Assembly: GCA_030077755.1 (NCBI GenBank)
Contig: JAQJZZ010000008.1
Span: 1,550,001-1,614,000, forward strand
Length of the DNA: 64,000 nucleotides
Source: Filosporella fistucella
Taxonomy: Eukaryota > Ascomycota > Leotiomycetes > Helotiales
Direction: 5' to 3'
Within the stretch, counting starts at the first letter, position 1, and every line of letters starts with the position of its first letter. Made by a program: the position numbers and the translations under genes. Below the pieces are notes generated by a model. It worked only from the letters and a program-made list of their open reading frames with translations, searched no databases and was not told the origin of the DNA. This document shows positions 11,058-23,675 of the stretch, piece by piece.

Positions 11058-11825
11058 AGCAATTACGAGGATGTGTGGGAGATGAGCATGATGAAGGCAT
11101 GAGCGGGGACGGGAGACCGCGATTGGGCAGAAAAATCTTCTGTGTATAGCATAACTACTTAGAGAACGGGGATTGTACAGTTGTCTGACGCAGGTCCGCT
11201 ACAGTTGCCTACTATTTTCTGGTACTGCAAGTAAAGAGAGGTCACCCAAAACGATGATCGGCACCAGCCCAGTTCACAATTGTCACAGCGGGAATCATCT
11301 CTCAGAACGCGATCCATCAATTTCGGCTTTGCAAGTGCATGGCAAGATATTACCCAGAAAGAAAGTCATAAATCCCAGTTTGGCATGTGCCTCCTCATCA
11401 TTGCGAAGCAAGGAAACATAAGAGCATCAGCAGCCGTCATATTTATGTTGCATGATTCAGGGATATTGCACACAAAATCCCATAGCCACCCATCGGTTTT
11501 TCAAAGCCTCATCAGAGAGGCTGACAGCATGGATGCAGTAGGGCTCTGTATTTATTCTGTGATTGGTGTATATTCGAGCGTAGTCGTTCTTGCCTGCAGT
11601 CAAAATTTAGCAGAGTGTTTGAAGCCGAGAAATCAAAGGTGTTCAACTTGACACTATTCAATCATATTGCCAGGTGCATATCAACAACTCTTTTCACGAT
11701 ACGGGCAAAGGCCAACTTGAGCAATACAGCTATCGAAAGAACATCATTCTACTGTTGGTATTCTCACCGCAGGGGCTTTTTTTGGATCGAATCTTGCTAA
11801 CCACTAAAAAGCACCAATTCTGAAG
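11058..11825. other. Intergenic; right part may contain the 5' relic of the UstYa-like gene
   Basis: No intact gene. Around 11710-11760 one frame reads SNTAIERTSFYCWYS, which loosely resembles the segment that follows the membrane helix in UstYa-family proteins. It is not in frame with the recognisable relic at 11826. The frames at 11173-11421 and 11280-11651 show nothing recognisable. Confidence 0.35.
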
Positions 11826-12370
11826 ATGCTCACATTCCTGTCTGTGAGTCCTCAGATGGCTGATGGCACTTTATTTGAGCCCGAAAATCCATCAATTTCA
11901 CGCCAATACCCAAGTGGAGAAGTTGATACTTGTTGGTACAACATGGCATTCACGAAAACCATTGCAATTGCTAAGAAAGACAATCAAAAGCTTGGGAGAG
12001 ATCCATCAACAGTCGCTAAATTTGAGGATTCGTATTGGCAGTTTGGCCATGATGCGTACATGGCTCAGATCGATGTGTTTCAGCAACTACACTGCGTGAA
12101 AAGAGCTTCGACGTGCTATCCATACATACTACTATGAGTCGGACAAAAGTTGTGGAGAGCATGGTTCAGAACATAATGTTTATTGTTCACGTTGACGTTT
12201 ATACACTTCAACGGATAGTGTGCATCTTAGCATCTCTCTCCTTCTCTCAGATGTTCTGACATCACCCTTCAAAATACTCAAACGCAACCCTTCCCAGATT
12301 TCTCATGGAAACACCAGTATAGAGACATCCCAAGTCTTGTTCGATTCGAGAGACAAGAATGCTGTGCTTA
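11826..12370 (+). pseudogene. Decayed UstYa-family (DUF3328) oxidase-like gene
   Basis: One frame (11826-12137) keeps the central UstYa region: SGEVDTCWYNM, then KLGRDPSTVAKFEDSYW, then IDVFQQLHCVK. This follows the family order leading to the first HxxHC motif, but the first His is replaced by Gln (QQLHC). Immediately after it the frame breaks. In another frame, VVESMVQNIMFIVHVDVYT (about 12145-12200) resembles the segment around the second HxxHC motif. In a third frame, TQPFPDFSWKHQYRD (about 12280-12330) resembles the conserved C-terminal PFPDFS...CRDF block. The pieces are collinear but lie in different frames with stops, so this is a relic. Intact UstYa proteins are membrane-bound oxidases of fungal RiPP pathways (ustiloxin, cyclochlorotine) and related clusters. 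No precursor peptide gene was seen nearby. Confidence 0.6.
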
Positions 12371-12999
12371 TTGGTAAAATGGATGCCATGGTAAATCCTG
12401 ACGGGTGAGACAAGTTCCTGCGCAGGACAAATGCTACGAGCTGTGGAACAGACTCGGCGAAAAGGGGGACTTTCAGTACGTAGTCGCTGGAAAGCATAGG
12501 CAGTGCGTACACGTAAGGCAGAATTGGGTTATTTTTGGGTGAAGGGCTTGCACTGGCACACTATCGGCGTGCGTGTGTATCTCATCCCCAAAAACATGGT
12601 TTCTTAGTGCTTGCTGTGCTATCTATCATCAACGCTAGGTATTCCCCTGGGCTCCATGTTCGCCAAAGATCTGGTGCTTCGTTTTCGTATCTTTTATATA
12701 AGTAATTTGTCGAGGCTTCCAGCGAAGTATCGGCGTATCAAACCTTTGGCCATAGCTTTGATAGAATTCCGTCAGCCATCGTACCCGCTGGCTCTGGACA
12801 TTCCCTGTTACGAGACACCCACGAAGTCAAGCTCCAACCGATGAGACATGTTCTACGCCTCCATCTTGGCATTGCTTCCTTACGTATGCAAACGACCATT
12901 TTCTGGAGGGTTTAACAATGACCAGACTTCAAAATTTTGGTGGGGCATGGTTTTGAGTGATGTATAGCCAAACAATTGTACAATTGACTGACTGTATTT
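12371..12999. other. Intergenic, nothing recognised
   Basis: Short frames only (such as 12611-12844), without motif or splice support. It separates two decayed genes and is probably degraded sequence. Confidence 0.45.
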
Positions 13000-14269
13000 A
13001 TGACTCCTTCGGGACACGCCGGTGGCTATGGTCCCAACGGAACGGTTCCTTTCGAACTTGCTACAATTTTGAACTGGTAGTACTACATATCGAGGTAGAA
13101 GCTTCATTAATAGTGGAATCGAGGCCACCTTGGAAATGGACAACACAATCCGAGCCTTGAATCAACGCAAAGAGACGTTCTTCAACCGAGTAGAGAAGGA
13201 TGTCCAGGACTATGTCAAATCAAGGGGGGGAGGGAGTGTATTGCGATTGTGGAAAGGGACTCGATAGGAAGACTGGGAGCTACACGACGACGATCTGGGC
13301 CGCTTCTGCAAAGTCTTTTGCAAATTCGTAGGAAAGAAGCAATACCATGGCCAAGACCTAGACTCAGCACTCCCGGAGCTTATTTCGAAACTGGTCCAGG
13401 GTCGTTATCAACAATTCTACGAACAAGAGTATGAAGCTATACGCAGTGGCATGCTAGTCATGCTTGCAGCCAATGAGCTCGTACTTGAGAACTTCGCATC
13501 CCGTCTGGTGGATGGAGCTATGGCGTGTATCAGCAGTGAGATCAAGTCACAAGTCAAAAGCATGATCAAGAGCGAAATTAAGGATGGACTAGCACATGCA
13601 ACTACGGTGGCTATGTATGTAATCCTTCTATTTGGTTTTCCTCCACGATTTGGCACAGAACATGTTGTAGCAGTTCTGGACAAAACTCAATCTGCCCTTC
13701 CATAATATTTCCTCCAAAGCTTGAGCTAACTTCTTGCAGTGGATCTCATGTCGCTCATGCAGCTGCTCAAACGGCAGGCACTCAAGTCGCAACTATCATT
13801 ACGAAATTACTCTACAAGATACTTGCAGTACAAATCACCCGTGTGATCACCAAATGCCTAGCATCCGCTGCTTCGAAGAGGCTTCTGTTAATGCTTGCCA
13901 AAAAATACGCAGCAGCTTTTGTTACGTCGATGGTTGTAAAATGGGCGGCTACCCAGCTTGGTTTACTCGTTGGAGGCAGCGTCATTTTGTGGATTGCCAT
14001 GCCTTTGTTCATTTTATATTTTATCTACCAAGTCTCAGATTTTGAAAAAGAGCTAGGTGGGAAGGTTGCAAAAAGTGTTCGTGAGGAGTTGGAGAAGACC
14101 TTCGAGGAAACCAACAAATCCATTTTTGAAGAGCATCTTCGAGACGCTTTTAAAGAGAAACGAGCTTATTCAGGCCATTTCATCCAACATGGAGTTCATC
14201 AAATCTCTCGGAGCACTGAATACAGATGTAACGGACATTGGAAGTAGCTCGGCAGGTGGCTTTCCTTGA
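13000..14269 (+). pseudogene. Alanine-rich hydrophobic protein gene with several lesions
   Basis: I do not recognise the family. Starting at ATG 13000 (MTPSGHAGGYGPNG), a frame reads to about 13070. The next frame continues from about 13071 through MDNTIRALNQRKE (13136) to an in-frame TAG at 13265-13267. The same frame resumes at once with EDWELHDDDLGRF and stays open to 13614. A good intron, 13615-13739 (GTATGT, GCTAAC, TGCAG), joins in frame to an Ala/Gly-rich stretch with hydrophobic helices (about 13880-14035, including LGLLVGGSVILWIAMPLFIL), then a charged coiled segment (SVREELEKTFEETNKS). Near 14150 the more protein-like reading moves to another frame, ending at 14269. Two frame changes plus one stop suggest a pseudogene. 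The TAG could instead be removed by a weak intron 13190-13267 (donor GTAGAG). Charged N-terminus, then paired hydrophobic helices, is an architecture seen in membrane-active proteins, but function is unknown. Confidence 0.55.
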
Positions 14270-15935
14270 AATGTCACTGGGCATCATAAATCAGCCTCAA
14301 GTCAGAAACGATCAATGATTGCATACACTCCTTTCGAAACGTAGGCTTCAGGCACCCGGCTCTCCCTAAATCCTTTGTGCAAAATGGCACATTCTCGGTA
14401 AATATTCTTATTAAGATTTTCTAACAATCAGACGCTTCCGTGTAGTTCAAGGAAACGCGGATTCTATTCAACATAGATACAATTTGATAACAATTTAGCT
14501 CAACAAGAACGATAGACATAATACTGATTACAATCATCGATCCCGATACAGAATTACCTTTGAATTTGTCACTTTGAAGCACCACTGTTCAGTCACCATG
14601 TAAATACCTCCCTGCCTTTGCAACCTCCAAAACCCCAACCCCACATAATACCACCTTCCCCCTTAAACCCCACCAGCATACCTACTCTTATCTTGAATAC
14701 AACCCCTAAATTAATTCAATCTCTTGATCCTCACACCCCACTTCATTCTCCCCTCACCTTCAGCCCCCAAATGATGAAGTCCAAAAAGTTACAAAAGTCC
14801 CCCCCAAAAGAGCCATTTAATTCCCTCCACCCATTCATCCCATCTCCATCCATTTCAGCCCAACCCAACCCCACACCCAAAACCGGCCCGCCGGCTACCC
14901 CGTCCACCAGGCAAGAAAAAAACTCGGTTCAACATCCTTCATGCCACAACTCTCCTGACAAATCAGACAATAGGCACGAAAAACAGTCTGATCGCCTCAG
15001 ATGGAAATAGCCAAATACGCTCTTACGCTTGTTAGGAAAAGGTGTGTATAGCCAATGATGGAGGGGGATTATTCACGTTTTTTTTTCAATTTGGGTGAGC
15101 AATACTGTTCTAATCATGCACGAAGAGAAGAGCGGGCGTATGAAAGTTTTGGGATCTTTGTCAAGAACAGGCCATACAGGCGACTGGTAAGTGGATTGTC
15201 ACCTCATATCATGAGAGTCGGCTTCTAGAAGCGACAGATGTGGGAGGGGAGGTTGAGAGCCGAGGGTTAGTGGCTATTTCGGGAAACGCGAGTAAGGGGT
15301 CAACACTTCTCATAATTAACATGCACAGCACAAAAGACTCACTCCTTCTCACACCGCTGAAGACATAGCCTCAATTTTGTCATGATTACATTATCATGAT
15401 TATGAAGAGCCCAGGCCACATTGCAGGGACCTGAGGTTCCTAAGTACAGTGGCCCTAGTAAAATATACAGCGAGAGTGTCCGTCTCACCAGACGCAGACG
15501 CTTTGGTTTCGCGTTCTCAGCTAGCCTATATGCAAGGGCAGCAGAATTGCAAATTTCCTCCGGAAGACCCTCGCCGTGATGGAAGCACCAGAGTCCAACA
15601 CAATCCGGTGTCGAAGGTTCTCTGAGAGTGTTTCCCAACCATACAGAAACAGGGCAACCGTGTGCTGATTACGAGATCGAAAGAGCTGTTGAGCATTTTC
15701 CGTCCGTGTTGCCAATGTTTGTAAATCATGTTCTCACAAAAGAACAATTGGCGAATGCAATAGATCATGAAAATAATAATCATGACTAGCCAATTTGTGT
15801 GCGTCGTCCCAAATCAATAACCGCCCAACCAGTCATCCAGACTCCGCCCAAATGCAAATGTACTCCAGCCCTATGCGTAGATATGTAAATGTAAGTCGTG
15901 AAACGCAAGGAAATTCATGGTGACCGCTGTTCAAT
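14270..15935. other. Intergenic, 3' side of the Sch9 gene
   Basis: The stretch 14600-15010 is strongly C/A-rich on the plus strand and opens one 130-aa Pro-rich frame that looks like a composition artefact. The rest has short frames only. The right end should hold the 3' untranslated region of the leftward kinase gene. Confidence 0.5.
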
Positions 15936-18695
15936 TTACATATCGAAGTGCTCCCCATTGAACATATTACTGTCCTCATTCGTGCTTGTCTTTACAACAC
16001 CGCTCATACGGTCATTGCGGTTCGACTTATTGGGCGCGCCAAATGGTTCCTCCCATTCTCGTTCTCGTTTGTCTTCTTCATCATAATCGTCATATTCATC
16101 TTTGAAACCTCTGGCTTGCATATGCTCATCCATCGAGCTCTCATCAACAAATGTAAAGCCCTTGAAGTTTGCTTGCATGCCTGGTGACAATGGTGTTGAT
16201 GTGGCGATACCGGCTGCCAAAGCAGCAGCACGGGCATTCAAAGAAGATGCTCCATTTAGAGCGTTGGTGAACTCGGGGTCAAAGTTTGATGTATCTGTCT
16301 CGGACTTCAACTTTGGCTTGAATGGAGGAGTAATCAACTTCTTGGTCAATGCAACCCAGTCAATATCAGCGAAGAATGGGTGTCTCTTCAGCTCCTCCGC
16401 ATCATCTGTAGCCCCGAGTCGGTGTTTTGGATTCCGATTTAGAAGACCCTTGACAAAATTTCGTCCTTCGGTGGTGAGCGTGTCTCGAGGGAAGCGAACT
16501 TTGCCAAACGCAATGTTCTTGTACATTTGCTGGGTATCTTCGGCGTAGAACGGACTCCAACCGCAGCACATTTCGAAAACAAGGACCCCTAAAGACCAGA
16601 AATCGACCATCTTTGTGTATCCAGCCTCGTCCAGAAGTACTTCAGGGGCCAGGTACTCAGTTGTGCCACAGAACGTATTTGTGGTATCATTCTTGGTCAG
16701 GTTTGCCTTAGACAGACCAAAATCACAGAGTGCAATGTGTCCATTGGCGTCCAGTAGGATATTCTCCGGCTTCAAGTCACGGTAGACGATGTCGTGCATG
16801 TGAAGGTGTTGAAGTGCCAGGATCAGTTCCGCAATGTAGAATTTTGCCCTCTTTTCATCGAATCGTCCCTCCTTCTGTAAATGCCAGAACAATTCTCCAC
16901 CTGACATGTAATCCGTTACGAGATACAAGTCTGTTGGTGTCTGGAAGGAAAATTTGAGACCAACAATAAATGGTGAATCAGCCATTGCAGTTCTGACCAG
17001 GATATTTCGCTCTCCGACGGTATGTGCCACCTCCTTCTTTTGCACGATGACCTTCTTTTGGAGGACCTTCATGGCGTATATTCGTCTCGTATCCTTCTTC
17101 CTGACCTGGTAGACTTGTCCAAAGGTGCCCTTGCCGATAAGCTTTAAAATTTGGAAATCCTCTGGGCCATAGTGTCGTTTCTCTGTTCGCTGGAAGTTGA
17201 TCTCGACATATATCTCACCTGGGAGGCTACTATCGGTATTATTTCGTCCACGGAGCGGGAACCATCCTTTGATAGGAGAGTTATCAGTCTCCGAGAGATT
17301 TGCTTGGAGATCAACGTGTCCGAGAAATTCCTCTGCTGCGCTACTCCTGTCATAAATGGTGATATTCACACGAGAATCAGAACCAACAACATCACTATAA
17401 GTTGTTAGCAATGCAGTAAAACAAACCAGGAAATTAGCCTACAAAACTGCCTCCGTATCCCATTTCGGATTCGTCATAGACTTTCTACCCTTGAACTTGA
17501 AGTCACGATACTCTGAAAGGCTTGTGTTACTGCTTTGACGACTCTTCATGGGAATAGCCATTGGTCTACCAGAGTCACTTCCGGATCTGGTAATAGGGAT
17601 TCCACCCATCATTGGACTGATAGTTGCATCTTCGTGATCATCATCGTCTTCGCGAAGAGGCCCTTTGGAAACAAGCTCATTTCTTTGGAAGACTGCCACT
17701 ACATATGGGTCTCTACTTTTTCGTAGACCTCGAGCCTCACCAATTTTGACAGTAAGTTTTCCTTTGGGTGCTGGAGCTGGTGCGCCGGTTGAGGTTGAAG
17801 ATGCCGATGTAGCTGGTGTCGGGAGAAGAGCTTCAGCGAGCTTTTGTCCATTTCCATTTGCAGCATCTGAACCTGCACTCGTATCTGATTTTACCGTTTG
17901 GTTTGAGAGTGCTCGTGTTGGGGTTGGTGGGATACTCTTTTTACGCGGAGCGTCATCTGTTAGCTTCTTGAGCCGATCATATGATGGTGACTCGTGAAAT
18001 TCAGAATTCAAGCGTGAATATGAAGGGGTTTGCAGTGAGTCGGGGAAACGATCGCTGGGGTTCGAGAAATGAGCAGCATGGACATTTGATGCCGTCACCA
18101 CACTCGAGAGCGGATTCATCAAAGACGCTCTACGAGCGCTTGACGGAATTGATTCCGAGATACTTTTGTGGTGGGCGGAAGATGAAGTGGCTGTCTTTTT
18201 AGCACCAACTCCTTCATCTTCTGAGCTTGAATCGCTCAACCTCAATTTGTGTAGTGAAGGTGGCTGGGAAACGGGTGGTGTCGGGTAGGGATGCACGCCA
18301 TTTCCTCGGGAATCTTCAGGTGTAAGAACTGGCCCCGACCGCTCATTTGAAGGGAATGGCGGGACCACTGTATCTTTATTGTTGGAGTCATGCAAAGGCT
18401 CATTGTTTGAGTCTTGCACAACTGACGACAACACCTGCTGATCTGTGCGGCAGTGGGATGGTAGAGGGCTCAGAGCCTCACTTCCCAACGCAGGAGTTTC
18501 AAGTGGACCTGAATTTGGACTTGTAGAAGAGCCAGCACCAACCTGTCCAAAATAACTATGCATTATGCCAGGTAACCGCTTGTCTGAGGGGTCGGGCTGC
18601 GGAGTTGCAATACCGCTGCGTGGGGTATCGCTTTCGTTGGCGGCGTCATCGTCACGACTACGAAAAGCATCAGCAAGAGACATCATGAAATGCAT
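15936..18695 (-). CDS. sch9: Sch9-type AGC protein kinase with C2-like domain
   Basis: Two exons on the minus strand, 18695-17443 and 17394-15936, joined across a 48-nt intron (GTAGGC, GCTAAC, TATAG), give 903 aa. Residues 1-310 are Ser/Pro-rich and low complexity. A C2-like domain begins KGKLTVKIGEARGL at 311 and runs to about 485, with a Ser-rich insert. The kinase domain has GKGTFGQV at 505-512, Lys527 in AMKV, YRDLKPEN at 622-629, DFG at 642-644, the activation-loop TFCGT at 658-662 and APE at 667-669. The tail carries the turn motif TPLSP (818-822) and the hydrophobic motif FKGFTF (828-833) followed by VDES, as in yeast Sch9. C2 plus this tail separates it from Ypk1 and PKA. Sch9 is a TORC1 effector controlling growth, ribosome synthesis, stress and lifespan. 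Met at residues 4 or 5 are alternative starts. Confidence 0.93.
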
Positions 18696-21564
18696 TCTCA
18701 GAAATGCAATGTGGAGGCATTGGTGTTGTTAAAAGGATGCGCAAAGAGAGTGGGGAGAGCCGGATTGATGGAGGAAGATTGAAACGAGCGAGCATAGGCG
18801 CCCATGCTCAATAATCAAAAAAAATCTTTCTTGGGTGGAAAATTGCAAAAGCGCCATGTACGGTTCTGCAACCATTTCTGGTTGTGCCCAGTCACCGATT
18901 GCGGCTTTGATAAGCCAACCCACCGCCGAGAACAGTTTGGGTGGCCAGGACCCCTCCCTCGCCAACTTTGACGTTGAGGTATCGGATGCATGTGCAAAGG
19001 ACATTGAGAGAAGAAGCAAGTGGCGGTCCATGCGAGACAGTGATGCGAACACAAGAGGGTAGAGGTCGCTTCATGGAGCTGTCAAGCTGGAAAGCAGCAT
19101 CTGCGCAATTCCAGAGGCAATAGGTAGATTGTGTGTTTGCGTTTGTGTGCTTTTGTGTGTTGCGGGCTGCTCCACTCTGCGGTGGTGTCCAAGAACAAAG
19201 AAACATGTATTTTCGTCATCGTACCTTGCCATCATAGCTTGTGTAGCTTGCTTCAACAAGTCCATCTCGTTGCCTGCCATAGCTGTCTGCGCTCTGCTGA
19301 AGCTGCCAGTATTCGGGAGCGCGTCAAAATGCGCAATCGTCGTGTTATGGTAGTTTCGCAGATCGAGTTCTTCTCGAGAAGACTTCGCGGCGGGTACTTA
19401 ATTCTTAAGTACTGCGAGAGTCAGTACTTGACATGCACCGAAAGCGCTGGAAGTACCGCAGTGGCGAAGCGGAGGACTGTCGACTCGTCGATGTGCGCGT
19501 ATTTTCCACAGTTGAGGAAATGGAAGTCGAGATAGTCGAATAGTCGAAAGATGGGAAAGTAAGAAAAGAGAAGAAGAAGAAGAGGTCGGAGATATGTTGG
19601 GCGGGCAAAAAAGGAAGGGTCGATTCGGAAGTGAGCTCAGGTTCAGGTTCTCAGTTCAGGTTCAAAAAGTGCCCTGCCCGCGGTGGCCCTCAGTGGAGTG
19701 CAGCTCTCAGCCTACAACCTAGCCTTTGCCTCTGCTCCACCTTTCCTTCCACTTTCTCGCTCGCTTGATAGAATCGTAATCGCTGGCGGGCGGAAGTGTA
19801 AGGCGATTCCGTATTGTATCGGATCTGGGATTGTTACAAGCACATCTCATGAACCGTAGATATCTGTGAGGCAGAAGGGTAGGGTAGGTATATCCGTCCT
19901 GAAGCTGTCCGCATTCACTGCGCAAACAGAAATCGGTGACGGAGATGGCGACGCTTGAGGCGGTGCTTTGGCCTTATTTTTATTAAGTTTGCCTTGTGTC
20001 CTCCTTGTCCTCCTTGCTTTGCTTGCGCTTTTCTCACTCCTTGCTCCTGGCTTCCTGCTGCAAATATATGATGAGAAATGCCCGAAGCCTAGAAGAATGA
20101 CTCGTGGCGGCGAATTAACGGATGGTCTCACTATTGATCTGGCTGCGTTGACAACACTCGGTCTGCAGTGCTGGATGCTCATCCATACATATGCTGGTAA
20201 AAGATCTCGGTGTTCGCATTCGATGAATAGGGCAACAAATTAGAACGTTCCATCCATGAACGAGGTAGCGATGCAATAATATTGGATTGCACTGGAGTCT
20301 GGAATGAACTGGGCTGAACTCGACTTTTGGTTGTAACTGGGACATTGCCGTGGGAATGCCCCTTTGATAAGTGCGTGAGATCAAGTCAAGTGAGAGAGAC
20401 TGGACATGTCGTAATGTAAGAATGGCAAAATCTGGCCCAACACCGACACTCAACAGCTGTGAGCTGGCTGCATGTGCACATCTATATTCCAGGCTTATAT
20501 TATTGCCCGTATCCATGAAGCCAAATGAAGGCTGGAAGGTGGGATACGGATTCCCAGACCAGGGATAACCTCAATAACTTACTTTCCGTCTTCTCAACAT
20601 TCCTGTCGAGATGTTGTTGAACATCAAAGCTGTGTCCTGGCATCTTTCCGTGTGAGGATACGTCATTCACGATTCACGACCTGATTGCCTCACTCTATTT
20701 CTGTCTGGGCGGCAGATTCAAGGGGTGCGCCGAAAGCAGGCAAACGGGGCCTGGTCTCGAGGCAGGTGTCAAATAACAAATTATATCAAGCTGACCTCCA
20801 ATATAACACCTGCATCTCAGCCCCATCTACAAACTGCAGCTCTCGGTGTCGACCGCGGCTGACCTAAGACCTTCCAACGTAACACGACCTGCAGATGTCC
20901 TTACACCAACATGAGCAACAGGAGAAAGTGTACTAGTAGTCAACCAACAAAATTCATATCGCTGAATCTACTCGAGCCTGGCTTTAGTTTCATTTTGTCA
21001 TGATCAGAAGTTAGTTGCGTAGAAGGCGGTCTTGGGTGCTACTCGAAATCTAGATTCTTGATTCAAAGGGGCTACTGCGAGTCGTGACCAGTTCAACACT
21101 GGACCCAAAACCTGAATCTGGATCTCCTTGTATAGCAAGTGACATTGGTGGAGAAACGTGCCCTGTAGTGGTGATGTCCGTGGGTGTTGCCTCAATCAGC
21201 TGTAACATGTGCGATGTTGTGCACGAGAGCATTTCTTGACTTCGTCCAGACTTTGAGGCGAATCTGATCACAGAGTTTGATGCTGGCTAGGTGCAGGGCT
21301 GAAAACAAAAAAGAAAGAATTCTGCCGATGGGAACGAAAGGTGGTGGATGTGGGTGGAGCGAATCCAGTCTTTGCGCCTTGGATTATAGGCGTCAATAAT
21401 CTTATTGTAAGGCGACAACGCTAGATCATTTATGGCACAGGAAAACCGACCTCATCGCGTCTCCAGGCGCGAACATTTGGAGGTAGGAATCGATTCAAGC
21501 TCACCAACACTTCGCCAGCCCACCTCACCTCAAAGAAAGTCACGAGGCGGAAAACTCACTTGCG
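18696..21564. other. Large divergent intergenic region between Sch9 and RSC7
   Basis: About 2.9 kb between two divergent regulatory genes. Many small frames occur on both strands, including 19131-19535 + and 19847-20182 -, but none has a recognisable motif. A GT-rich low-complexity run lies at about 19125-19162. Both genes probably have long leaders here; small ATG-started frames close to the Sch9 start (minus strand, 18729-19280) could act as upstream ORFs. Confidence 0.5.
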
Positions 21565-23221
21565 ATGGGAAGACGTCCGGGGCGAGCGGCTGCCAAAAAT
21601 GCTGCAGCTGCATTAAGTAAGTTAAAACGTGTACAACTTCCGGCGCATCAAGCGCAAATTGTTAACATGTTCTTATCAGAAAACACTCCACAATATGATG
21701 ATGGGGAGGACGACCAAATGCTTGACGCTCCTGTATCTGACGCTGCAAGCCCTCAAGATGCCGAAGACGACAACGCTGAAGAAGAAGATGCAACCCCCGC
21801 CGCTGAATCTGAACCTGAAGACGGCCCATCTACACCTGCACCGCAACCTGTTATCCGCAAGAAGCGATTGGGAAGGCCACCAAAGAACAGACCTGCTGAT
21901 TGGGATACACAAGAAGCTGACAACGGCCACTCAGAAACTGGCACACCGAGGAGAGGTCGAGGACGAGGTGGTGGAGCTCGTGGTGGAGGCCGATGGGCAC
22001 GACGAGGAGGCCCATCTCATGTTACTCAGCAACCCATTGACAAGGAGGGCAACATGATGGATGTCATAAACGACGAGGTTGAGCTCCCAGAAGATTCAGA
22101 AGGCGAGAAGAAGGTTGACAAGATGGGCTTCCTTCAAGGTGGACGTGATTACCGATGCCGAACATTCACAGTCCTTGGAAGAGGTCAGCGACTTTACATG
22201 TTGTCTACAGAGCCTGCCCGCTGTGTTGGATTCCGAGACAGCTACTTGTTCTTCACCAAGCATAAACGTCTTTACAAAATTATCATTGATGAAGACGAGA
22301 AGAGGGATTTGATTGACCGTGAGCTCATCCCACATTCATATAAGGGTCGCGCGATCGGTATTGTGACGGCTAGATCTGTCTTCCGAGAATTTGGCGCCCA
22401 AATTATTGTCGGCGGCAAGAGGGTTATTGATGATTACGAGGTTGCCAAAGCAAAGGCAGATGGTATTGTGGAGGGTGAGATTGCTGATCCCAATGATATA
22501 ATCAAGGTTGGCGAGGAGTACAACAAGAATCAGTATGTTGCGTGGCATGGTGCAAGCTCGGTGTATCATTCGGGCGCTCCAACTGTTCCACTGCAAACTG
22601 GCAAGATTCCCGACAGCAAGAAAAGAAGAGTGATGGTCAACGATGTCAACTGGATGCTAGAGCACGCTCGGGAAGCTAGGTATGAAAATATGCTGGTTTA
22701 TTGACCATTACTGACACTATCACAGTCGATTCAATGCTTCTTTGGGTGCCCTGCGCCGCCAGAATTTGAATGGCATTTACGACCCTCACACAAATGTGAT
22801 GCAATATCCTAAGATAATGCAACCTACGCATGCAAGGTGGGAGCAGATCAATGATTATGATGTCCAAACCCAGAGAAAACTAGCGAATGGGAATGCTGGC
22901 GGCCACGAGGAGTCCGTTGCACACAGCCTCTTCCCTCCAGTGAAGCCAGTATATTCCAGGAATTATATGATCATTGACACTGCATACGAATCTGCACCCG
23001 CATCAAATCTGGGTATTCCCGGTCCAGATGGCGACGCACTCGATCTTGGTCTCAACGGCCTGTCAAACGTTCCAGATGATGTCAAATCAGAGCTTCCCCC
23101 TGAGTGTCTGAAAGCTTTCGAGGAGGCACTGGAAAAGGAACGCCAATGGAAGAATAAATGGGGGACGGAGACTCAATATGGACTGAGACGAGCACCTACC
23201 ATTGATAAAGGGGTGGTCTAG
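21565..23221 (+). CDS. RSC7: Chromatin remodelling complex subunit Rsc7/Npl6 (Swp82 family)
   Basis: The core RDYRCRTFTVLGRG...LSTEPARCVGFRDSYLFF...LYKII, followed by ELIPHSYKGRAIGIVTARSVFREFGA, is the signature of the Rsc7/Swp82 family, subunits of the RSC and SWI/SNF nucleosome remodellers. My model has three exons: 21565-21616, 21680-22679 and 22726-23221 (515 aa). The first intron, 21617-21679, has perfect signals (GTAAGT, GTTAAC, ATCAG) but is 63 nt with no stop, so a naive ORF reads through it. The second, 22680-22725 (GTATGA, ACTGAC, CACAG), is required for frame. The N-terminus is acidic and Ser/Pro-rich with an RGRGRGGGARGGGR-type Arg/Gly patch and a KKRLGRPPKNRP AT-hook-like motif, suggesting DNA contact. 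The C-terminal part (NLNGIYDPHTNV...) is also family-typical. Nuclear. Confidence 0.9.
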
Positions 23222-23675
23222 CTGACACGAAAGCACTTGATATCAAACAATGTAATTGTAATGCTGTTTGGAGTACAAGGGTGATGGGCTGGCGTTGATC
23301 ACGTGGATGGTTCATTGGCGTCAACTGAATAGTCAGGATGGCATCATAATTCAATAGAATGGATCAATGATTATCTTCTTACTGCTTTCCCTTGGTCAGG
23401 TTTAGATTTGATGTTTGGATTTTTATGCTACAATTTTACGCTCACTATTATCACTGACAGGCATTGAAATACGGTAGCGAATGGTGGCCATGTGTGTACC
23501 TAAACACCTCTATGACTCGACCACCAGCAACACCACAAAATCCAAGCTACGCTTTCACAAACTTTGATAATTTCAACACTCCAACTATAAGTCTCTTCGA
23601 CTCTAACTCAAGTTTAACTAGGATTCTGTAGCCTCATATTTCAAGACAGACCAGTCCAAAATACTCAACTTCAAG
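23222..23675. other. Intergenic
   Basis: Holds the RSC7 3' flank and the promoter of the deaminase-family gene. No feature recognised. Confidence 0.5.

Noticed and set aside
14140..14170. Possible programmed frameshift site (GCTTTTAAAG)
   Set aside because: Does not fit the X XXY YYZ slippery pattern and the needed shift is +1; an indel in a pseudogene is simpler.
14618..15010. 130-aa Pro-rich frame
   Set aside because: C/A-rich low-complexity DNA; no conserved feature.
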